Source of the DNA: Crocinitomicaceae bacterium
GTDB lineage: Bacteria > Bacteroidota > Bacteroidia > Flavobacteriales_D > Crocinitomicaceae
Direction: 5' to 3'
Length of the DNA: 15,593 nucleotides
NCBI GenBank assembly: GCA_011522905.1
Contig: WTIB01000086.1
Coordinates: forward strand, 6,963 to 22,555
Shown here: piece after piece, positions 7,454-13,425 of the stretch
Numbering within the stretch: the first letter of the stretch is position 1
Layout of the letters: each line of letters starts with the position of its first letter
Translations under genes and position numbers: made by a program
Notes under the pieces: generated by a model
Seen by the model: the letters and a program-made list of their open reading frames with translations, nothing else
What the model was told of the DNA's origin: nothing
Databases searched by the model: none

Positions 7454-8004
7454 TGAGTTATACGCCAAGATTAAAAGAAAAATATCAATCAGAGATCGTA
7501 AAGACGCTGACTGATAAGTTCGGATACAAGTCAAAAATGCGAGTTCCGAAATTGACAAAAATTGTTTTGAGTCAAGGAATGGGAGATGCTGTTGCTGACA
7601 AGAAATTAATTGAAAGTGCCGCTGCAGACCTAACGAAAATCGCAGGTCAAAAAGCAATTACAACAAATTCAAAGAAGGACATTTCTAATTTCAAGTTGAG
7701 AAAAGGAATGCCAATTGGAACTAAAGTAACCTTGAGAGGTGATCGTATGTACGATTTTCTTGATAGACTTTTAGCAGTTTCTCTTCCAAGAACACGTGAC
7801 TTTAGAGGAATCAATCCAAAAGGATTTGATGGTAGAGGTAATTTCAATTTAGGAATTAAGGAGCATATCATATTCCCAGAAATAGATATCGATAAAGTAA
7901 ATCGAATTCTAGGTATGGACATTACGTTTGTGACTACGGCACAGAATGATGATGAAGCTAAAGCATTATTAGATCAATTTGGATTTCCATTTATAAAAAA
8001 ATAG
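7453..8004 (+). CDS. rplE: 50S ribosomal protein L5 (uL5)
   Basis: L5 binds 5S rRNA in the central protuberance and contacts P-site tRNA. The 183 aa are typical. Visible are VPKLTKIVLSQGMG (31-44), GMPIGTKVTLRG (85-96), the LPRTRDFRGI loop (111-120), GNFNLGIKEHIIFPEI (129-144) and the C-terminal TTAQNDDEAKALL. Its ATG overlaps the rplX stop by one base. It has the only strong Shine-Dalgarno sequence of the window, plus a weak potential hairpin around the start. The gap to rpsN is 3 bases. Confidence 0.98.
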   Translation: MSYTPRLKEKYQSEIVKTLTDKFGYKSKMRVPKLTKIVLSQGMGDAVADKKLIESAAADLTKIAGQKAITTNSKKDISNFKLRKGMPIGTKVTLRGDRMYDFLDRLLAVSLPRTRDFRGINPKGFDGRGNFNLGIKEHIIFPEIDIDKVNRILGMDITFVTTAQNDDEAKALLDQFGFPFIKK

Positions 8005-8007
8005 AAA

Positions 8008-8322
8008 ATGGCAAAAGAATCAATGAAAGCGCGAGAGCGTAAAAGAGAAAAGTTAGTTGCTCGATACGAAGCGAAAAGAGAAGAACTGACGAAAATATTA
8101 AAATCAACTGATGCTTCTGACGAAGTACAAAATGCAAAATGGGATGCAATGATGCAAATTCAAAAGCTACCTGCAAATTCGTCGAAAATTAGAAAGCACA
8201 ACAGATGTGGTTTAACAGGAAGACCAAGAGGTTATATGCGTCAATTTGGTATTTCAAGGGTGACTTTTAGAGAAATGGCTCTTGCGGGTAAAATCCCAGG
8301 TGTTAAAAAAGCAAGTTGGTAA
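8008..8322 (+). CDS. rpsN: 30S ribosomal protein S14 (uS14), long zinc-free form
   Basis: S14 is a late-assembling protein of the 30S head near S3 and S10. It begins MAKESMKARERKRE and ends IPGVKKASW, with the signature NRCGLTGRPRG at 65-75. Only one Cys (67) is present, so the two CxxC zinc pairs of the short S14 type are missing. At 104 aa it is close to the long E. coli form (101 aa). I recall that many Flavobacteriia have about 89 aa. The extra residues (about 34-52, DASDEVQNAKWDAMMQIQK) resemble the E. coli middle segment. It starts 3 bases after rplE with context TAGAAAATG. Confidence 0.97.
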   Translation: MAKESMKARERKREKLVARYEAKREELTKILKSTDASDEVQNAKWDAMMQIQKLPANSSKIRKHNRCGLTGRPRGYMRQFGISRVTFREMALAGKIPGVKKASW

Positions 8323-8343
8323 TAAATTAATAAAGAAAAAGAA

Positions 8344-8742
8344 ATGAATACAGATCCAATAGCTGATTTTTTAACCAGAATAAGAAACGCGAGTTCTGCT
8401 GGTTCTAAGATTGTAGAAATTCCGGGTTCAAATGTAAAGCGTGCGATGACTGAAATATTGTTTGACCAAGGCTTTATTTTGAATTACAAGTTTGAAGATG
8501 ATGACAAACAAGGAATTATCAAAATTGCATTGAAATATAACCAGTCGACAAAAGTTCCGGCAATTACAAAAATTCAAAGAGCTTCAAGACCTGGTCTAAG
8601 AAAATATAGTGGTTCAAGCACTATGCCGAGAGTATTAAACGGTTTAGGAGTAGCAATTGTATCTACCTCAAAAGGTGTGATCACAGGGAAACAAGCCAAA
8701 CAAATGAACGTAGGTGGAGAAGTTCTTTGCTACGTATATTAA
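8344..8742 (+). CDS. rpsH: 30S ribosomal protein S8 (uS8)
   Basis: S8 is a primary 16S rRNA binder of the central domain and, in E. coli, the repressor of the spc operon through the rplE start region. The 132 aa match the family. Visible are DPIADFLTRIRNA (4-16), EILFDQGFI, SRPGLRKY (81-88), GLGVAIVSTSKGVIT (100-114) and the C-terminal GGEVLCYVY (124-132), where the strand that binds rRNA lies. The gap from rpsN is 21 bases, all A/T-rich, and the start context is AAAAGAAATG. Its possible target at the rplE start is described separately. Confidence 0.98.
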   Translation: MNTDPIADFLTRIRNASSAGSKIVEIPGSNVKRAMTEILFDQGFILNYKFEDDDKQGIIKIALKYNQSTKVPAITKIQRASRPGLRKYSGSSTMPRVLNGLGVAIVSTSKGVITGKQAKQMNVGGEVLCYVY

Positions 8743-8754
8743 AAATTAGAAAAG

Positions 8755-9309
8755 ATGTCAAGAATTGGAAATGCGCCGATAACAATACCAGAAGGAGTTG
8801 AGATTACTCAAGCTGAAGGGGTTGTTACTGTAAAAGGTAAAAAAGGAGAATTGACACAAGAAATGGATTCTTGTGTTGAAATGAAAATTGAAGACAACAC
8901 AATCACTTTTAATCGTACTTCGAACGCGCCTGAGCACAGATCGAAGCACGGATTATATCGATCATTAATTAACAATATGGTTATTGGAGTTAGTGAAGGA
9001 TTCAAAAAAGAAATGGAAGTAATTGGTGTAGGTTATAGAGCAGTTGCTAAAGGACAGCTTCTTGAAATGGCATTGGGATTCTCTCACGCTGTCGTTTTGC
9101 AGATTCCAAGTGAAATCAAAGTTTCTGCTGTTACCGAAAAAGGTAAAGCACCAATCGTTACTTTAGAATCACATGACAAACAATTATTAGGTCAAGTTGC
9201 GTCAAAAATCAGATCATTGAGAAAGCCTGAGCCATATAAAGGAAAAGGAATTCGTTATGTTGGTGAAAATATCCGCAGAAAAGCTGGTAAAGCTGCTGCT
9301 AAGAAATAA
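8755..9309 (+). CDS. rplF: 50S ribosomal protein L6 (uL6)
   Basis: L6 has two repeated alpha/beta domains and binds near the sarcin-ricin loop where translation factors dock. The 184 aa are close to the usual 177-184. It starts MSRIGNAPITIPEGV. Domain 1 includes VVTVKGKKGELTQ and RSKHGLYRSLINNMVIGVSEGF. Domain 2 begins near KEMEVIGVGYRA (85-96) and ends in the signature PEPYKGKGI (158-166) and RYVGENIRRKAGKAAAKK. It starts 12 bases after rpsH, with context AGAAAAGATG. Confidence 0.98.
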   Translation: MSRIGNAPITIPEGVEITQAEGVVTVKGKKGELTQEMDSCVEMKIEDNTITFNRTSNAPEHRSKHGLYRSLINNMVIGVSEGFKKEMEVIGVGYRAVAKGQLLEMALGFSHAVVLQIPSEIKVSAVTEKGKAPIVTLESHDKQLLGQVASKIRSLRKPEPYKGKGIRYVGENIRRKAGKAAAKK

Positions 9310-9326
9310 AATTTAAACTTAGAGAA

Positions 9327-9680
9327 ATGTCAAATAATAAAGTACTAAGAAGAGCGAAAATTAAAAGAAGAATACGCAAAAAGGTATTTGGTACTACATC
9401 GATTCCAAGGCTTTCTGTATTCAGAAGCAACAAGCAGATTTATGCTCAAATTATTGATGATGTTACTGGTAAAACATTGGCTTCATCGGGCTCACTGAAA
9501 AATGAAGATGCTCAAAAAGTAAATAAAACTACTCAAGCAGAAATGGTTGGAAAGTTAATTGCTGAAAAAGCAAAAGAATCAGGTGTTGAGAAAGTAGTTT
9601 TCGATAGAAATGGATATTTATATCACGGTCGTATTAAATCATTAGCAGAATCCGCTAGAAAAGAAGGATTAAAATTTTAA
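9327..9680 (+). CDS. rplR: 50S ribosomal protein L18 (uL18)
   Basis: L18 binds 5S rRNA together with L5 and attaches it to the large subunit. The 117 aa equal the E. coli length. A basic N-terminus (VLRRAKIKRRIRKKVFG) is followed by RLSVFRSNKQIYAQ (28-41) and VFDRNGYLYHGRIK (91-104), ending LAESARKEGLKF. All are standard for the family. The start context is TTAGAGAAATG, and rpsE follows after 3 bases. Confidence 0.98.
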   Translation: MSNNKVLRRAKIKRRIRKKVFGTTSIPRLSVFRSNKQIYAQIIDDVTGKTLASSGSLKNEDAQKVNKTTQAEMVGKLIAEKAKESGVEKVVFDRNGYLYHGRIKSLAESARKEGLKF

Positions 9681-9683
9681 GAT

Positions 9684-10202
9684 ATGGGAGCACAAGTAAT
9701 GAATCGCGTTAAGTCTGCGGATATAGAATTAAAGGATAAGCTCGTCGCTGTTAATCGTGTAACAAAAGTTACCAAAGGTGGTAGAACATTTAGTTTTTCA
9801 GCTATCGTTGTAGTTGGTGACGAAAATGGAATCGTTGGACATGGTTTAGGTAAGGCCAAAGAAGTTGTTGAGGCCATACAGAAAGGTATTGATGACGCCA
9901 AGAAAAACCTTATCAAGGTGCCAATCGCAAAAGGAACTGTTCCTCATACCCAAAAAGGTAAATATGGTGGTGCACAAGTAATGTTGAAGCCAGCTTCTGA
10001 TGGTACAGGTGTTATTGCAGGTGGTGCAATGAGGGCTGTTTTGGAAAGTGTAGGAATTCACAATGTATTGGCAAAATCACAAGGTTCTTCAAATCCTCAT
10101 AATGTAGTGAAGGCGACTATCGATGCACTATCAAAAATGAGAGACGCTGTTGCCGTAGCAAGACAAAGAGGAGTAGAATTGGATAAAATTTTTAACGGTT
10201 AA
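9684..10202 (+). CDS. rpsE: 30S ribosomal protein S5 (uS5)
   Basis: S5 acts at the mRNA entry region and helps decoding accuracy. As given it has 172 aa (E. coli 167). The N-terminal double-stranded RNA binding domain includes NRVTKVTKGGR (24-34) and GDENGIVGHGLGKA (45-58). The C-terminal domain includes GTGVIAGGAMRAVLE (107-121) and SQGSSNPHNVVKAT (132-145). The start is uncertain. The ATG at 9684 is 3 bases after rplR. A second in-frame ATG at 9699 would leave an 18-base gap and has GGGAG (9686-9690) 8 bases upstream. It would give a 167-aa protein starting MNRVKSADIE. Either end lies before the conserved core. Confidence 0.97.
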   Translation: MGAQVMNRVKSADIELKDKLVAVNRVTKVTKGGRTFSFSAIVVVGDENGIVGHGLGKAKEVVEAIQKGIDDAKKNLIKVPIAKGTVPHTQKGKYGGAQVMLKPASDGTGVIAGGAMRAVLESVGIHNVLAKSQGSSNPHNVVKATIDALSKMRDAVAVARQRGVELDKIFNG

Positions 10203-10214
10203 CCTCAAATTAAA

Positions 10215-10394
10215 ATGAGTACAATAAAAATAAAACAAACAAAAAGCGCCATTAATCGTCCAGCTAATCAAAAAGCAACGATTCAAGCGCTTGGATTCAA
10301 AAAATTGAATCAGGTTGTAGAAAAAGAGGCGACACCTCAAATTATGGGAATGATTAATAAGGTGAAACACCTTGTTGAAGTAATTGACAAATAA
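10215..10394 (+). CDS. rpmD: 50S ribosomal protein L30 (uL30)
   Basis: L30 is a small 23S rRNA binding protein of the large subunit. This 59-aa frame was read directly. It begins MSTIKIKQTKSAINRPANQK, has the motif TIQALGFKKLNQVVEKE near 23-38, and ends MINKVKHLVEVIDK. The length matches E. coli L30 (59 aa). The family pattern of an I.QTKS.I strand, a GLKK-like turn (here GFKK) and MI.KVKHLV is clear. It lies between rpsE (12-base gap) and rplO (11-base gap), the usual place for rpmD. The start follows AATTAAA and has no Shine-Dalgarno sequence. Confidence 0.96.
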   Translation: MSTIKIKQTKSAINRPANQKATIQALGFKKLNQVVEKEATPQIMGMINKVKHLVEVIDK

Positions 10395-10405
10395 ACGTAG
10401 AAAAA

Positions 10406-10852
10406 ATGAGCTTAAATAACCTAACACCTGCGAAAGGATCTGTTAAGAAAGAAAAAAGAATTGCCCGAGGGCAAGGAAGTGGATATGGCGGAACTTCAAC
10501 TCGTGGTCATAAAGGAGCCAAATCTAGATCAGGTTACAAAACAAAAATCGGATTTGAAGGTGGTCAAATGCCTTTACAACGTCGTGTACCCAAATTTGGA
10601 TTCAAAAATATTAATCGGGTTGAATACAAAGCGGTTAATCTATCGATTCTAGAAAAATTGGCAAGCGAAAAAGGAATTACCGATTTCAATCTTGAGGTAT
10701 TCATGGAAAATGGATTGACGTCAAGAAATGACTTGGTTAAAATACTAGGTAGAGGAGAGTTAAAATCTAAAATTAATGTAAGTGCACATGGCTTTTCAAA
10801 AACAGCTTCAGCTGCTATTGAAGCTCAGGGCGGTGCATGTACAAAAATCTAA
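10406..10852 (+). CDS. rplO: 50S ribosomal protein L15 (uL15)
   Basis: L15 is a late-assembly large-subunit protein with a long basic N-terminal extension buried in rRNA. The 148 aa match the family (about 144-150). The extension contains RGQGSGYGGTSTRGHKGAKS (21-40), followed by the signature GFEGGQMPLQRRVPK (49-63) and GFKNINRVEYKAVNL. The C-terminal domain has LVKILGRGELK and a short end GGACTKI. It starts 11 bases after rpmD with context GTAGAAAAAATG. A 22-base gap to secY holds a candidate promoter element. Confidence 0.98.
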   Translation: MSLNNLTPAKGSVKKEKRIARGQGSGYGGTSTRGHKGAKSRSGYKTKIGFEGGQMPLQRRVPKFGFKNINRVEYKAVNLSILEKLASEKGITDFNLEVFMENGLTSRNDLVKILGRGELKSKINVSAHGFSKTASAAIEAQGGACTKI

Positions 10853-10853
10853 C

Positions 10854-10861
10854 TATCTTTG
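10854..10861 (+). promoter_or_regulatory. Candidate Bacteroidota-type -7 promoter element before secY
   Basis: TATCTTTG fits the TAnnTTTG -7 consensus known for the primary sigma factor of Bacteroidota and lies in the short gap between rplO and secY. Transcription would start a few bases downstream, giving a very short leader before the ATG at 10875. No TTG is found at the expected -33 spacing: the nearest, at 10818-10820, is 33 bases upstream, which is too far. The element may therefore be weak or a chance match. Confidence 0.35.
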
Positions 10862-10874
10862 CCAACTTTAAACT

Positions 10875-12215
10875 ATGAAGAGATTTATACAAAATATTAA
10901 AAACATTTGGAAGGTTGAAGATTTGAGAAATCGAATCATTTTAACCCTTGGATTGATTCTAGTATACAGAATTGGGTCTTTTGTTGTTCTTCCAGGTGTG
11001 AACTATGATGCCTTGGTTCAAAGCTCAACAGATCAGAACAATACACTTGAAAATCTCTTGTCTTTATTTTCTGGGGGAGGATTTACAAATGCATCTATAA
11101 TGGCATTAGGAATAATGCCATACATTAGTGCTTCGATCATTATGCAATTATTAGGAATGGCTGTTCCAGCTGTTCAAAAAATGCAGAATGAAGGTGAATC
11201 AGGAAGAAAACAAATCAATAACTACACAAGGCTTTTAACCATTGCCATTTGTGCTTTACAGGCTCCAAGTTATTTAAACCTTTACTTAGCAGGTAAAGGT
11301 GCTATTCCTGCTGACGCAGCCAACTTCTGGTGGATTCAAACAACGGTTATACTAATCGCTGGTGCCATGTTTGCAGTTTGGCTTGGGGAAAGAATAACTG
11401 AAAAAGGTGTTGGAAATGGTATATCTCTTTTAATTACAGTTGGTATATTATCTCGATTACCTGGTTCGTTTTTTGCTGAATTCGGAGCATCAGTTGGACA
11501 AGGAAACTTGATTAAGCTGGTTGTTGAAATGGTTGCCTTTATGGTTGTCGTATTAGTCACTGTTCTGATTGTTCAAGGGGTAAGAAGAATTCCTTTAAAT
11601 ACCGCTAAAAGAGTAGTTGGAGCAAGAGCAGCAAGTGATCAAGGTTCTAGAAATTATCTTCCAATTAAAGTGAATGCAAGTGGCGTAATGCCAATCATTT
11701 TTGCGCAAGCCATTATGACGGTTCCAGTGATGCTGTTTGCATCTTCAGATGGAACAGGTAATTGGTTTACTAAAAATCTTGGTGACATCTATGGATTTAG
11801 CTATAACTTATTGTTGGCAGTGCTCATTATTGTATTTACCTATTTCTACACGGCAATAATGATTAACCCAAGTAAAATTGCTGATGACTTGAAAAAAAGT
11901 GGTGGATTCATACCAGGTGTGAGGCCAGGAGAGGAAACTGCTCATCATATAGATAGTGTGGTATCGAGAATTACATTTCCAGGGTCATTGTTTCTTGCGA
12001 TTATTGCCATCATACCGGCTATTGCTAAACTCTCAGGAGTGAATGATGGATTTGCCATGTTTTTTGGAGGAACCTCATTACTTATTATGGTTGGAGTGGT
12101 GCTTGATACCCTGCAACAAATTGAAACCTATCAACTGAACAGACACATGGACAGTCTTATGGACGGTACACGTGTAAGAGGAAGAAGAGGTGCAAACGAA
12201 TATTCAGGATTTTAA
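10875..12215 (+). CDS. secY: Protein translocase subunit SecY
   Basis: SecY is the channel subunit of the SecYEG translocon in the cytoplasmic membrane. The 446 aa match the family. Ten hydrophobic segments can be placed at about 20-40, 74-95, 118-138, 152-171, 180-198, 212-236, 267-289, 309-330, 366-385 and 392-412. The plug region is near 58-72 (LENLLSLFSGGGF). The pore-lining YISASIIMQLL (83-93), GNGISLLITVGI (180-191) and the cytosolic C4 loop RRIPLNTAKRVVGAR are typical. The C5 loop has FIPGVRPGEET, with Arg350 matching the conserved E. coli Arg357. No adk or map gene follows: infA begins 2 bases after the stop. It may have its own promoter in the rplO-secY gap. Confidence 0.98.
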   Translation: MKRFIQNIKNIWKVEDLRNRIILTLGLILVYRIGSFVVLPGVNYDALVQSSTDQNNTLENLLSLFSGGGFTNASIMALGIMPYISASIIMQLLGMAVPAVQKMQNEGESGRKQINNYTRLLTIAICALQAPSYLNLYLAGKGAIPADAANFWWIQTTVILIAGAMFAVWLGERITEKGVGNGISLLITVGILSRLPGSFFAEFGASVGQGNLIKLVVEMVAFMVVVLVTVLIVQGVRRIPLNTAKRVVGARAASDQGSRNYLPIKVNASGVMPIIFAQAIMTVPVMLFASSDGTGNWFTKNLGDIYGFSYNLLLAVLIIVFTYFYTAIMINPSKIADDLKKSGGFIPGVRPGEETAHHIDSVVSRITFPGSLFLAIIAIIPAIAKLSGVNDGFAMFFGGTSLLIMVGVVLDTLQQIETYQLNRHMDSLMDGTRVRGRRGANEYSGF

Positions 12216-12217
12216 TT

Positions 12218-12436
12218 ATGGCAAAGCAAGCATCGATAGAACAAGACGGAATTATTGAGGAAGCATTACCAAATGCAACCTTTCGCGTAAAGCTAGAGAA
12301 TGATCATACTATTTTGGCTCATATCTCTGGTAAAATGAGAATGTACTATATAAAAATATTACCTGGAGACAAGGTTAAAGTGGAAATGTCACCATATGAC
12401 CTGACAAAAGGTAGAATAACATTTCGTTATAAATAA
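12218..12436 (+). CDS. infA: Translation initiation factor IF-1
   Basis: IF1 is an S1-type OB-fold protein that occupies the A site during initiation. The 72 aa equal the family length. Visible are MAKQASIEQDGIIEEALPNA, FRVKLENDHTILAHISGKMR (22-41), YIKILPGDKVKVEMSPYDL (44-62) and KGRITFRYK (64-72). The start ATG is 2 bases after secY, so the two are probably co-translated. An AGGA about 10 bases upstream is a weak Shine-Dalgarno match at best. The usual S1-fold signature residues are all present. Confidence 0.98.
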   Translation: MAKQASIEQDGIIEEALPNATFRVKLENDHTILAHISGKMRMYYIKILPGDKVKVEMSPYDLTKGRITFRYK

Positions 12437-12453
12437 ATTAAGAAAGAGAAATA

Positions 12454-12570
12454 ATGAAAGTAAGAGCATCAGTTAAAAAAAGAAGTGCGGATTGTAAAAT
12501 TGTAAAGCGCAAAGGACGCGTTTATGTAATCAATAAAAAGAATCCAAAGTTTAAACAAAGACAAGGTTAA
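12454..12570 (+). CDS. rpmJ: 50S ribosomal protein L36 (bL36), zinc-free form
   Basis: L36 is a tiny protein of the large subunit that in many bacteria binds zinc through CxxC, a further Cys and a His. This 38-aa frame was read directly. It starts MKVRASVKKRSADCKIVKRK and ends YVINKKNPKFKQRQG, matching the family in length and ends. Of the four zinc ligands only Cys14 remains: position 11 is Ser, 27 is Asn, and the His position near 32 is Lys or Phe. It is therefore a C-minus form that should not bind zinc. It follows infA by 17 bases and precedes rpsM by 11. Confidence 0.97.
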   Translation: MKVRASVKKRSADCKIVKRKGRVYVINKKNPKFKQRQG

Positions 12571-12581
12571 TAAATAGATAT

Positions 12582-12956
12582 ATGGCACGTATAGCAGGAA
12601 TAGATTTACCAAAAAATAAAAGAGGTGTAGTTGGATTGACTTACATCTTTGGAATCGGTAGAAGTACTTCTAAAAAGATTTTAAAAGACAATTCTATTGA
12701 TGAGAACATTAAAGTTCAAGATTGGAATGATGACCAATTGTCAGCAATAAGAAATTCAGTAAATGAAATCAAAACTGAAGGTCAATTGCGTTCTGAAGTT
12801 CAATTAAACATCAAGAGACTTATGGATATAGGTTGCGTAAGAGGTATTCGTCACAGATCTGGATTACCATTGAGAGGTCAAAGAACAAAAAACAACTCAA
12901 GAACACGTAAGGGTAAAAGAAAAACTGTTGCTAATAAGAAAAAAGCAACCAAATAA
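12582..12956 (+). CDS. rpsM: 30S ribosomal protein S13 (uS13)
   Basis: S13 is in the 30S head, contacts P-site tRNA and pairs with S19. The 124 aa match the family (118-125). It begins MARIAGIDLPKNKR, has the helical YIFGIGRSTSKKIL (21-34), and the signature RHRSGLPLRGQRTK (90-103). A basic Lys-rich C-terminal tail (TVANKKKATK) is the tRNA-contacting end. In E. coli a pseudoknot just upstream of this gene binds S4 to repress the alpha operon. Here only 11 bases separate it from rpmJ, so any such structure would have to lie inside coding sequence. Confidence 0.98.
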   Translation: MARIAGIDLPKNKRGVVGLTYIFGIGRSTSKKILKDNSIDENIKVQDWNDDQLSAIRNSVNEIKTEGQLRSEVQLNIKRLMDIGCVRGIRHRSGLPLRGQRTKNNSRTRKGKRKTVANKKKATK

Positions 12957-12972
12957 TTAATAGGGAAAAGTA

Positions 12973-13359
12973 ATGGCAAAAGCAAATCAAAAAAAGAAAA
13001 AAAATGTCAAGATAGATGCAATTGGAGAAGCGCATATTCAGGCGAGCTTCAATAACATCATTATCTCTTTGACCAACACTTCTGGTCAGGTAATATCTTG
13101 GTCATCTGCCGGAAAAATGGGCTTTAAAGGGTCTAAGAAAAACACACCTTATGCAGCGCAAATAGCAGCAGAGGATTGTGCAAAAGAAGCACATGATTTC
13201 GGCCTAAGACGAGTTAAGGTTTATGTAAAGGGTCCAGGTGCAGGTAGAGAATCTGCAATAAGAGCTCTACATAATTCTGGAATAGAAGTTACTGAAATTG
13301 TTGACGTCACTCCCCTACCTCACAATGGATGTCGTCCACCTAAAAGAAGAAGAGTATAA
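12973..13359 (+). CDS. rpsK: 30S ribosomal protein S11 (uS11)
   Basis: S11 lies on the platform of the 30S subunit near the E site. The 128 aa equal the usual length. It has a basic N-terminus (ANQKKKKNVK), SFNNIIISLTNTSGQ (25-39), KKNTPYAAQIAAEDCA (55-70), VKGPGAGRESAIRAL (85-99) and the conserved C-terminus DVTPLPHNGCRPPKRRRV (111-128). It starts 16 bases after rpsM. It is followed by a 66-base gap, the longest in the window, that holds an inverted repeat ahead of rpsD. Confidence 0.98.
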   Translation: MAKANQKKKKNVKIDAIGEAHIQASFNNIIISLTNTSGQVISWSSAGKMGFKGSKKNTPYAAQIAAEDCAKEAHDFGLRRVKVYVKGPGAGRESAIRALHNSGIEVTEIVDVTPLPHNGCRPPKRRRV

Positions 13360-13363
13360 ACAA

Positions 13364-13410
13364 AGGGAACAAATAATCATCGAAGGAATGCCTTAATTCA
13401 TGATTACCCT
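13364..13410 (+). promoter_or_regulatory. Nested inverted repeat in rpsK-rpsD gap; candidate mRNA leader for S4
   Basis: Three nested pairings can be drawn: AGGG (13364-13367) with CCCT (13407-13410), TAATCAT (13374-13380) with ATGATTA (13400-13406), and AAGG (13383-13386) with CCTT (13391-13394) around an AATG loop. A six-base bulge lies on the 5' side between the outer and middle stems. An uneven internal loop lies between the middle and inner stems. No U-run follows, so it does not look like a terminator. It sits 16 bases before the rpsD ATG, and S4 is known to bind its own mRNA in other bacteria. The regulatory role is inference. Confidence 0.4.
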
Positions 13411-13425
13411 ACTAAATAAATAAAT

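Noticed and set aside
7923..7930. TACGTTTG, a TAnnTTTG match inside rplE
   Set aside because: It lies within coding sequence with no TTG at the right spacing and no gene start nearby. Such matches are expected by chance in AT-rich DNA of this length.
10461..10652. 63-aa open frame on the plus strand inside rplO in another frame
   Set aside because: L15 is unmistakable in the main frame. The alternative product resembles nothing known and lacks a ribosome binding site.
13364..13410. Inverted repeat before rpsD as an intrinsic terminator
   Set aside because: The stems are AT-rich and interrupted, no run of T follows, and rpsD and rpoA continue on the same strand in the usual operon order.
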